Assembly (NCBI GenBank): GCA_015068175.1
Contig: SVLA01000066.1
Coordinates: forward strand, 1 to 10,762
Direction of reading: 5' to 3'
Source: Oscillospiraceae bacterium
Lineage (GTDB): Bacteria > Bacillota_A > Clostridia > Oscillospirales > Oscillospiraceae
Length of the DNA stretch: 10,762 nt
The notes beneath the pieces were generated by a model that was not told where the DNA came from, searched no databases, and was given only the letters and a program-made list of their open reading frames with translations. Of this stretch, positions 5,305 to 10,762 are shown piece after piece. The translations under genes and the position numbers were made by a program. Numbering within the stretch: the stretch's first letter is position 1; each line of letters opens with the position of its first letter.

Positions 5305-7143
5305 TTACTGGCCGGATTCCTGGTTGCGTTTCTTCATCAGTTCCCGCATGCGGATGCCGTGGTCCAGCTCCCGCTTGCGGATCCGCAGGCTCTTGGGGGT
5401 GCATTCCAGCAGTTCGTCATCGGCCAGGAACTCCAGGCACTGCTCCAGGCTGAACACCCGGGGCGGAACCAGACGGATGGCATCGTCGGAACCGGAGGCC
5501 CGCATATTGGTCAGCTGCTTGCGCTTGCAGACGTTGACGGTCATATCCTCGTTGCGGCTGCAGATGCCCACCACCATGCCGGCATACACCGGGGTGCCGG
5601 GCCCGATGAGCAGGGCGCCCCGCTCCTGGGCCGCGCCCAGGCCGTAGGCCACGGCTTCGCCGCTTTCGTGGGCGATGAGGGAGCCGGTGAGGCGCCGCTC
5701 GATCTCACCCTTCATGGGGGCGTAGCTGTCCAGCACGCTGGACATGATACCCTCGCCCCGGGTATCGGTCAAGAATTCACTGCGGTAGCCAAAAAGACCG
5801 CGGGACGGCACCAGAAATTCCAGGCGGTAGCGGCTGCCCATGGGGGGCATGCCCAGCAGATCGCCTTTCCGGCGGCCCATTTTTTCGATGACGGCGCCCA
5901 TGCATTCCTCCGGCACGTCAGCGATCATCCGCTCGATGGGCTCGCAGACCTTGCCGTCGATGACCTTGGTCAGCACACGGGGGGTGGACACGGAGAATTC
6001 AAAACCTTCCCGGCGCATGGTCTCCATGAGGATGGACAGATGCATCTCACCCCGGCCCGCCACATTGAACGAATCGGTGCTTGCCTCGGTGACGTGGAGG
6101 GACACGTCCTTCAGCAGCTCTTTTTCCAGCCGGTCCCGGAGGTTGCGGCTGGTGACGTACTTGCCTTCCTTGCCGGCGAAGGGAGAATCGTTGACGGCAA
6201 AGGTCATTTCAATGGTGGGATCGGAGATCTTTACGAAGGGCAGGGGCTCCACGCAGTCGGGGGCGCAGAGGGTGCGGCCGATGGTGATATCCGCCATGCC
6301 GCTCAGAGCCACGATCTCGCCGGCGGCCGCTTCCTGGACCGGCTTTTTGCCCAGGCCGTCGTAGGTATACAGCGCCACCACTTTGCCCTTCCGGCGGACG
6401 GTCTCATCATGGAAGTCCGCAATGATCACTTCCTGGTTCACCTTGATGGTGCCCCGCTCGATGCGGCCCACGGCGATGCGGCCCACATATTCATTGTAAT
6501 CGATGGAACTGACCAGAAGCTGCAAAGGCGCCGTTTCGTCGCCCTCGGGGGCATTGATATAATTGATGATGGTGTCAAACAGCGGCTGCAGGTCGGTGCC
6601 CATTTCGTCGGGGCTGTAGCTGGCGGTGCCCTGCCGGCCGGAGCAGAACACGGTGGGGCTGTTGAACTGCTCGTCGGTGGCATCCAGGTCCAGCAGCAGC
6701 TCCAGCACCTCGTCCATCACTTCATGGACCCGGGCGTCAGGCTTGTCCACCTTATTCACCGCCACGATGACCTTGTGGCCCAGCTCCAAAGCCTTGCCCA
6801 GCACGAACCGGGTCTGGGGCATGGGGCCCTCGGCGGCGTCCACCAGCAAAATGACGCCGTTGACCATCTTCAGGATCCGCTCCACCTCGCCGCCGAAGTC
6901 GGCGTGGCCCGGGGTATCCACGATGTTGATCTTGTAATCCTTGTACCAAACGGAAGTGTTCTTGGCCAGAATGGTAATGCCCCGCTCCCGTTCCAGGTCG
7001 CCGGAATCCATGACCCGGTCCTGGGTCACCTGGTTTTCTCTGTAAATACCGCCCTGCTTCAGCATTTCGTCCACCAGGGTGGTCTTACCGTGGTCAACAT
7101 GGGCGATGATGGCAATGTTGCGGATCTTTTCCTGTGCCGCCAT
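5305..7143 (-). CDS. typA: Ribosome-associated GTPase TypA/BipA
   Basis: This 612-aa translational GTPase is related to EF-G and LepA. It binds the 70S ribosome and supports ribosome assembly and growth under stress or cold. The G motifs are complete: AHVDHGKTT (G1, 14-22), RERGITI (switch I, 52-58), DTPGH (G3, 76-80), NKVD (G4, 130-133) and SGRQG (G5, 168-172). A beta-barrel domain II follows, then EF-G-like domains III and V (GRGEMHLSILMETMRREGFE, YRSEFLTDTRGEGIM), and the BipA-specific C-terminal domain (CKRKQLTNMRASGSDDA and RIRKRELDH). The length is normal. The ATG at 7143 is preferred because AAAAGGAG lies 9 bases upstream. ATG 7149, two codons earlier, leaves only 3 bases. It appears to be monocistronic, with an AT-rich leader upstream and a terminator downstream. 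Confidence 0.97.
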   Translation of the reverse strand: MAAQEKIRNIAIIAHVDHGKTTLVDEMLKQGGIYRENQVTQDRVMDSGDLERERGITILAKNTSVWYKDYKINIVDTPGHADFGGEVERILKMVNGVILLVDAAEGPMPQTRFVLGKALELGHKVIVAVNKVDKPDARVHEVMDEVLELLLDLDATDEQFNSPTVFCSGRQGTASYSPDEMGTDLQPLFDTIINYINAPEGDETAPLQLLVSSIDYNEYVGRIAVGRIERGTIKVNQEVIIADFHDETVRRKGKVVALYTYDGLGKKPVQEAAAGEIVALSGMADITIGRTLCAPDCVEPLPFVKISDPTIEMTFAVNDSPFAGKEGKYVTSRNLRDRLEKELLKDVSLHVTEASTDSFNVAGRGEMHLSILMETMRREGFEFSVSTPRVLTKVIDGKVCEPIERMIADVPEECMGAVIEKMGRRKGDLLGMPPMGSRYRLEFLVPSRGLFGYRSEFLTDTRGEGIMSSVLDSYAPMKGEIERRLTGSLIAHESGEAVAYGLGAAQERGALLIGPGTPVYAGMVVGICSRNEDMTVNVCKRKQLTNMRASGSDDAIRLVPPRVFSLEQCLEFLADDELLECTPKSLRIRKRELDHGIRMRELMKKRNQESGQ

Positions 7144-7152
7144 AGTCATATG

Positions 7153-7160
7153 CTCCTTTT
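7153..7160 (-). promoter_or_regulatory. Ribosome binding site of typA
   Basis: AAAAGGAG on the minus strand lies 9 bases from ATG 7143 and 3 bases from ATG 7149, which favours the shorter protein. The AT-rich stretch upstream (7161-7290) must hold the promoter, but no hexamer pair stands out. Confidence 0.7.
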
Positions 7161-7291
7161 ATATCCGTAAAAGTATAATTTGTTATTGTTCCAACCTTAA
7201 AAACATATCACATATGAGGAAAGAATGCAATATTTTTGGAGCTATTTTATATCAAACCTTGCTTTTTTATGAAAATTTCCCCAAAGAACGA

Positions 7292-7315
7292 CCCGGCAGA
7301 GCCTTCTCCGCCGGG
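7292..7315 (-). terminator. Hairpin after the 255-aa gene, probable terminator
   Basis: Arms CCCGGCAGAG (7292-7301) and CTCCGCCGGG (7306-7315) pair with one mismatch around CCTT, 11 bases past the stop codon. On the minus strand the following TCGTTCTTT is a poor T-run, so termination may be weak and some transcripts could read into typA. Confidence 0.55.
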
Positions 7316-7326
7316 CCTCATGATCA

Positions 7327-8094
7327 TTATTCGCCCAAAGCCCAGCGGCTGAGGTCCGCCGGCAGTTCCTTGCCGAAGACCCGGCACTGGCAATCGGGGC
7401 ACATGCCGCTCAGCAGGAACTCCCGCTCAAACAGATTCAGGGCAGGAATGGCATCCTCCAGATCCTCGTCGTCTTCCCGGAACCGGCGATAGCCTTCCAG
7501 CTCATCGGCGGTCAGGCCCAGCTTGTAAGTGGTGCCGCACAGCGGACACCGGGCGGCGACATAGCGATACGCCGGCCCGCTGCTGTATACCAGGCTCAAT
7601 GCCTTCCCCAGCAATTCCTTCGGGTCCGCAGGGGCCTCCCCTTCCTCCGTCCATTCGGAGGTATCATAATGCAGCCGGAAGAGCAGGTTCCCATCCTCAT
7701 ACTGGCACACGGTCATGAATTGGACCTCTTGCCTGTCGGCATCGATGATCACAATGATCTGCTTGGAATTGCCGCTTCCTATCACCGTTTCCGGCAGGTC
7801 CAGCAGCGCCAGGGGTACCTCACCGAAGGTATACTGGGTCACGCCGAACTCCTCCGGACCGAAGGGGCACAGCTCCCCGAACAGGCCGTAGCTCCGGCGG
7901 TAAATATCATGTATCAGTTTCTCGCCCTGGTCATTCAGCAGGCTCAGAAAAGTGCCCGGCCTTTGGGACACCATCAGGGGCAGGTAGAACAGTTCCGCGT
8001 AGGAACGGGCATCCAGGTCATTTTCCCGGGCTTCGCCGATGGCTTCAGCCAGGGCACTGTCGTCAAATTGTTCCAGGTAGGGCAGATCAAACAT
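7327..8094 (-). CDS. Uncharacterised protein with a C-terminal zinc-site (CxxC pairs)
   Basis: This 255-aa protein is not one I recognise. It has no signal peptide or membrane segment and is acidic overall, so it is probably cytoplasmic. The first 175 residues alternate predicted helix and strand, with hydrophobic strands such as QIIVIIDADRQEVQFMTV (111-128). Near the C-terminus CPLCG (C183, C186) and CPDCQC (C232, C235, C237) could form a zinc ribbon. Between them lies a charged helical insert (GYRRFREDDEDLEDA). The zinc site is inferred from Cys spacing alone. It starts 2 bases after the stop of the 123-aa gene, with GAGGA overlapping the end of that gene, so the two are co-transcribed and probably coupled. 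It may be a sensor, adaptor or scaffold; nothing indicates catalysis. Confidence 0.85.
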   Translation of the reverse strand: MFDLPYLEQFDDSALAEAIGEARENDLDARSYAELFYLPLMVSQRPGTFLSLLNDQGEKLIHDIYRRSYGLFGELCPFGPEEFGVTQYTFGEVPLALLDLPETVIGSGNSKQIIVIIDADRQEVQFMTVCQYEDGNLLFRLHYDTSEWTEEGEAPADPKELLGKALSLVYSSGPAYRYVAARCPLCGTTYKLGLTADELEGYRRFREDDEDLEDAIPALNLFEREFLLSGMCPDCQCRVFGKELPADLSRWALGE

Positions 8095-8096
8095 GC

Positions 8097-8468
8097 TTAT
8101 TCCTCTCTTTCTTCCCGGCAGATCAGCCGGATCTGTTGATATTCATATGTATCGCAGGCCACATTATCCCCCAATGTGGTGGTGCCTTCCGGGTCCAGAT
8201 CCTCCAGAGTTCGCCGTTTTCGGTTTCGCAGATACAACTTGTCTCCCACGACGGCGCACAGCTCCCGATCCCACCAAAGGCGGATGGGCGCGGATCGGGC
8301 CAGTTCCTCCAGGGTATACCGCTCCGCCCGGTCCTCCAGGGCGTCACTCGAATTGGTCGGCCCAGCACCGATGGTCCCGTAGGAGATCTCCAGGGCCACA
8401 GCCCGTTCGTTGTCTTTTACCAGGAGCTTTCTCAGGAGCAAGGCCCTGAGAAGGGATAATTTCTCCAT
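8097..8468 (-). CDS. Uncharacterised 123-aa cytoplasmic protein
   Basis: I do not recognise this protein. It begins with a basic amphipathic stretch (MEKLSLLRALLLRKLLVKDNERAVALEI), then a Gly/Ser/Thr-rich turn (GTIGAGPTNSSD, 31-42) and two basic or mixed segments (YTLEELARSAPIRLWWDREL; VVGDKLYLRNRKRRTLEDLDPEG). It ends in a charged tail (LICREEREE). No signal peptide, membrane segment or metal site is seen. The ATG at 8468 is chosen because GGAGG lies 8 bases upstream and a good promoter lies just beyond. The frame is open further upstream to 8555, but that stretch covers the promoter. It is the first gene of a two-gene operon with the CxxC protein, which starts 2 bases after this stop codon. 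Confidence 0.82.
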   Translation of the reverse strand: MEKLSLLRALLLRKLLVKDNERAVALEISYGTIGAGPTNSSDALEDRAERYTLEELARSAPIRLWWDRELCAVVGDKLYLRNRKRRTLEDLDPEGTTTLGDNVACDTYEYQQIRLICREEREE

Positions 8469-8476
8469 CGGCCCCA

Positions 8477-8481
8477 CCTCC
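8477..8481 (-). promoter_or_regulatory. Ribosome binding site that fixes the start of the 123-aa gene
   Basis: GGAGG (in TTGGAGGTGG on the minus strand) lies 8 bases before ATG 8468 and downstream of the promoter hexamers, which excludes the longer reading from 8555. Confidence 0.8.
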
Positions 8482-8498
8482 AAAAGAATTCTGCCACT

Positions 8499-8527
8499 AC
8501 TATAACACAGCCCACAATGGATGACAA
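8499..8527 (-). promoter_or_regulatory. Sigma-A/sigma-70 promoter of the two-gene unknown operon
   Basis: On the minus strand TTGTCA (8527-8522) and TATAGT (8504-8499) are 17 bases apart, each with five of six consensus bases. The preceding terminator ends 15 bases upstream of the -35 box, so this operon is transcribed independently of the HprK-like gene. The leader is about 25 bases. Confidence 0.85.
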
Positions 8528-8541
8528 TGCATATTTCGAAC

Positions 8542-8580
8542 AAAAACACCTGCATTTCCTTGGGGAACGCAGGTGTTTTT
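8542..8580 (-). terminator. Rho-independent terminator of the HprK-like gene
   Basis: A perfect 12-bp stem (8542-8553 with 8569-8580) has a 15-base loop. It ends on the minus strand in TTTTTG and begins 8 bases after the stop of the HprK-like gene. The symmetrical A and T tracts make it potentially bidirectional. Confidence 0.9.
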
Positions 8581-8588
8581 CTGTGAAA

Positions 8589-9332
8589 TTATAACGAATC
8601 CATATGCATTGCCTCGTAAGCAGTCCGGGCTGCATTGGCTGTGGGGGTACATTCCATATGCCACAAGGGCACCCGGGCAGTCAGCATCTGCAGCAGCCGG
8701 CGGAGCCGTTCATCCGCCGCCGGATCCTCCGGGCAATGGCATTGCGTTGCCAAAAACGGTAATGCTTCGACGGCATCCATAGGTCGGATCCGGTCCGCAC
8801 GCCCTCTTGCCAGTATACAGATCCCGCCCAAAGGGGCGGAAATATTGGTATCCAGGCCGTGTTTTCCGCTCCACGGCGCGCCGTGGGCGATGACACCGCC
8901 CCGGGTGATCTCCAAGAAAGGCTTGTCGTCGTTGACCATCACCACCCGGTCACCGAATTCCTCCCGCCACAGCCGGGTGTGGGTGGATTTTCCCGTGCCG
9001 CAGGGGGCGGTGAACAGATAGGCCGCCCCGTCCATGGCCAGGGTGCTGCCATGGAGCAACAGCACATCCCGACGGAAAAGTTCGTGGGCAAATGCCTCCT
9101 GGATCACGGTCCGCTCCAGGAAGGGGTCCGTGAATTTCCGCCGGCGCAGGCCCTCCCGGTCCGCCTCGTCGTTCAGCTTTTCCTGGGCCCGGACCAGGTC
9201 CGCCGGGGTCACCGTCACGGCAAAATCCGCCGGCTCCGCCGCCAGATACCGTCCGCAATAGGCGGCCGTGGACTGGAACAGGGCGGTGACCCGGCCCACC
9301 GTCCCGGCGATCTTCATTTGAAATTCCGCCAT
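8589..9332 (-). CDS. HPr kinase/phosphorylase-like P-loop protein (orphan)
   Basis: This 247-aa protein resembles the catalytic domain of HPr kinase/phosphorylase, which shares its P-loop fold with PEP carboxykinase. Visible features are LLLHGSTLAMDGAAYLFTAPCGTGKSTHTRLW (residues 91-122, Walker A with K115 and S116), VVMVNDDKPFLEI (130-142, an acidic pair at D135-D136 where Walker B is expected) and HGAPWSGK (150-157). It lacks the N-terminal domain of true HprK and does not show the canonical HprK signature downstream. Related short proteins occur in peptide-modification clusters, for example lasso-peptide kinases and proteins next to PqqD, but no PqqD, radical SAM or precursor-peptide gene is nearby. 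The substrate is therefore unknown. AAAGGAGG lies about 6 bases upstream of the ATG. It is probably monocistronic, with a terminator on each side. Confidence 0.78.
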   Translation of the reverse strand: MAEFQMKIAGTVGRVTALFQSTAAYCGRYLAAEPADFAVTVTPADLVRAQEKLNDEADREGLRRRKFTDPFLERTVIQEAFAHELFRRDVLLLHGSTLAMDGAAYLFTAPCGTGKSTHTRLWREEFGDRVVMVNDDKPFLEITRGGVIAHGAPWSGKHGLDTNISAPLGGICILARGRADRIRPMDAVEALPFLATQCHCPEDPAADERLRRLLQMLTARVPLWHMECTPTANAARTAYEAMHMDSL

Positions 9333-9376
9333 ATTCGGCCTCCTTTACTTCAATTCGCAGGGCGCGGCGTTATCGT

Positions 9377-9415
9377 AGGGCGCCGGCTGTCTCCCGCCGC
9401 TCGGCCGTAGGCCGC
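9377..9415. repeat. GC-rich dispersed repeat, copy 2
   Basis: This is the partner of 3953-3991: 36 of 39 bases are identical, including an uninterrupted 24-base run, in the same orientation. It lies between the HprK-like gene and the terminator of the ComEC-like gene. Confidence 0.8.
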
Positions 9416-9420
9416 TTGAG

Positions 9421-9438
9421 CTTCTCCCTGGGGAGAAG
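9421..9438. repeat. CTTCTCCC-TG-GGGAGAAG hairpin repeat
   Basis: A perfect 8-bp inverted repeat closes on a two-base loop, followed by GTGAGGTGGGGG. It directly adjoins the 39-base repeat and is probably part of the same composite element. A degenerate relative is at 482-494. Confidence 0.6.
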
Positions 9439-9450
9439 GTGAGGTGGGGG

Positions 9451-9480
9451 GGTAAAACGGACCGGCGCGGGGGCCGGTCC
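9451..9480 (-). terminator. Rho-independent terminator of the ComEC-like gene
   Basis: An 8-bp stem (9459-9466 with 9473-9480) has a six-base loop and is followed on the minus strand by CGTTTTA. It lies 23 bases after the stop codon. Confidence 0.75.
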
Positions 9481-9503
9481 GTAATATTTCAATAATTCTC
9501 CGT

Positions 9504-10762
9504 TTACTGGCCGCCTTTGACCAATTCGATGAGCTTTGCGTTCTTCATTTCCGGCTGTTTGCTGTTGTAATTGAGCAGCACGCCCTTCAGCAGCACCCGG
9601 TCCCCCACCTGGGGTTTGTCCGTCATTTTGTCGTAACGGGTGGTGCCGTCTGCGCTGTAACAGCCGTAGATGTACAGCGAGCCGGTATCATCCCGGATGG
9701 TCATGTTGCCGTATTTGGTGCTGTCGATGGACACGATGGTGCCCCAGACATAGTATTCCAGTGCAGTGGCAGTGGTGCCGGTCTTTTTGCAGATGTCAAT
9801 GGCCTCCGCCACGGTGGCATAGCCGTCACCGTCGGGGTCTATGGGGGTCTCCGGTGCCGGTGCGGCGGGCACATCGTTGACGATGGTAACCATTTTGCCG
9901 TCGGAAGTGGCCACGATGGTGCCCATCAGGTCGGTTCGCAGCACCGTCACATCCGCATCCCGCAGACGGGACAGGGGTTCATCGTGAGGATGTCCGTAGG
10001 AATTGCCCGTTCCGCAGGAAATTACGCCGTAGGTGGGCATGACTTCGTTGAGGAACCGGTAGCCGGTGGAGGAATTGGAACCGTGGTGGCCCACCTTCAG
10101 AATATCGGCGCTCCAGTCAAAACCTTCGCCCCAGTAGTTGAGCATGTCGGTTTCGGCCGTAGTCTCCATATCGCCGGTGAACAGGAACCGGGTCTGGCCG
10201 TATTCCACCATCAGCACAATGGAGGTATCGTTATAGTCCGAATAAGACTTCACCGGTCCCAGCACCGTGGCAGTGACATCGCCGAATTCGATCACATCAC
10301 CCAATCCGGGAATGATGATCTCAAGGCCCTGTTGGTCCACATACTTGGTGAAATTATTGAAAAAAACGGCATCCCGGGTCCGGGTGGGGCAATAGACCTC
10401 CTTCGTAGGGAATACTGCCAGCACGCCGGCCAGGCCGCCCATATGGTCCTCGTGGGCATGGGTGCCGATAACCGCTTCCAGTTCTTCCACTCCCTGGGCC
10501 AGCAGATAACTGACCACCAGGGAGCTGTCGGCCACATTGCCGCCGTCAATGAGGATGTATTCGCCGTTGCTTTCCAGCAGGGCGCAATCCGCCTGACCCA
10601 CATCGATGTAATGGACGGTGAGGCCGATGGTGGATTCCGTCGGCTCCGTGGGAACGGGAATGGGTTCCGTGGGTGCCGGCGGTGTAGGAATGGGTTCCGT
10701 AGGGGTCGCGGGCTGCGTCGGCTCGGCAGGAGCCTCCGTGACCCCCACGGAGGCTCCTGCCG
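9504..10762 (-). CDS. Secreted ComEC/Rec2-type metallo-beta-lactamase-fold hydrolase with OB-fold-like C-terminus (5' end missing)
   Basis: The frame is open to the window edge, so the N-terminus and any signal peptide are absent. The GTG at 10748 is inside the linker and is not a credible start. Counting from that codon, residues 4-40 are a Pro/Thr/Glu linker. Residues 43-292 are a ComEC/Rec2-type MBL domain: HYIDVGQADCALLES, LIDGG, THAHEDHMGG (H97, H99, D101, H102), FLFTGDME (D193), KVGHHGSNSS (H221, H222) and YGHPH. Next comes DPDGDGYATVAEAI (304-317), an Asp-rich turn like a dockerin or calcium loop. The last 85 residues (YYVWGTIVSIDSTKYGNMTIRD..GDRVLLKGVL) fit an OB-fold. No membrane-channel segments follow, so it is not ComEC itself. 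It may be a secreted or anchored nuclease or phosphodiesterase; the activity is inferred from the fold. Confidence 0.85.
   Translation of the reverse strand, partial: AGASVGVTEAPAEPTQPATPTEPIPTPPAPTEPIPVPTEPTESTIGLTVHYIDVGQADCALLESNGEYILIDGGNVADSSLVVSYLLAQGVEELEAVIGTHAHEDHMGGLAGVLAVFPTKEVYCPTRTRDAVFFNNFTKYVDQQGLEIIIPGLGDVIEFGDVTATVLGPVKSYSDYNDTSIVLMVEYGQTRFLFTGDMETTAETDMLNYWGEGFDWSADILKVGHHGSNSSTGYRFLNEVMPTYGVISCGTGNSYGHPHDEPLSRLRDADVTVLRTDLMGTIVATSDGKMVTIVNDVPAAPAPETPIDPDGDGYATVAEAIDICKKTGTTATALEYYVWGTIVSIDSTKYGNMTIRDDTGSLYIYGCYSADGTTRYDKMTDKPQVGDRVLLKGVLLNYNSKQPEMKNAKLIELVKGGQ

Noticed and set aside
3920..5647. A 575-codon plus-strand open frame antisense to the CapA-like gene
   Set aside because: It crosses two genes and an intergenic terminator, and its composition reflects antisense of GC-biased codons.
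5269..7170. A 633-codon plus-strand open frame antisense to typA
   Set aside because: It is a mirror shadow of a highly conserved GTPase gene. Its translation is a His/Gly/Ala-rich string with no recognisable domain.
8159..8179. Inverted repeat CCACATT/AATGTGG
   Set aside because: It lies inside the coding region of the 123-aa gene, with only a 7-bp stem and no T-run; likely chance.
8469..8555. N-terminal extension of the 123-aa protein to 8555
   Set aside because: The extension lies over the -10/-35 hexamers and the terminator loop; GGAGG points to ATG 8468.

Overview
By eye this is a GC-rich bacterial segment. It most resembles a gut-type Clostridia genome (Oscillospirales-like), an inference from four things: the ATP-type PEP carboxykinase, the rpmH-rnpA-yidD-yidC-jag gene order, secreted hydrolases on Pro/Thr/Glu linkers, and several GC-rich hairpin repeats of the kind scattered in those genomes. 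No tRNA, rRNA, CRISPR array, insertion sequence with transposase, or phage gene was seen. Both ends cut through genes, so the window looks like a contig or an arbitrary slice.

Layout. At the left edge the 3' end of pckA runs rightward and ends at a strong terminator. Every other gene lies on the minus strand. Reading leftward in the direction of transcription, 3858 to about 500 holds the conserved ribosome/membrane-biogenesis cluster: consensus sigma-A promoter, rpmH (L34), a hairpin with a T-run, rnpA (RNase P protein), a 114-bp hairpin-rich element, yidD, yidC, jag/khpB and a terminator convergent with that of pckA. The usual origin-side partners dnaA (upstream) and mnmE/mnmG (downstream) are absent. 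Upstream of the cluster are a CapA-like lipoprotein (4034-5209) and the translational GTPase TypA/BipA (5305-7143).

The right third is accessory in character. Two uncharacterised, translationally coupled genes (123 aa and a 255-aa protein with paired CxxC motifs) sit behind their own clear promoter. A stand-alone HPr-kinase-like P-loop protein (8589-9332) follows, then a secreted ComEC-like metallo-beta-lactamase-fold protein with a C-terminal OB-fold-like region, cut at the right edge (9504-10762).

How the genes relate. The rpmH-to-jag cluster joins tRNA 5'-processing, a ribosomal protein, the YidC insertase with its helper YidD, and an RNA-binding protein linked to cell-envelope control. 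TypA is a ribosome-associated GTPase. The CapA-like and ComEC-like proteins are both predicted to be exported on the same kind of PTEP linker, but nothing shows they act together. Gaps are short: the largest are 3388-3624 (attenuator-like hairpin), 3760-4033 (promoter and repeat), 7144-7326 (AT-rich leader plus hairpin) and 9333-9503 (repeats and terminator). I did not find a convincing new multi-gene system. The best leads are the hairpin element that supplies the 3' end of rnpA, the channel-less ComEC-like protein, the orphan HprK-like kinase and the unknown zinc-site pair.
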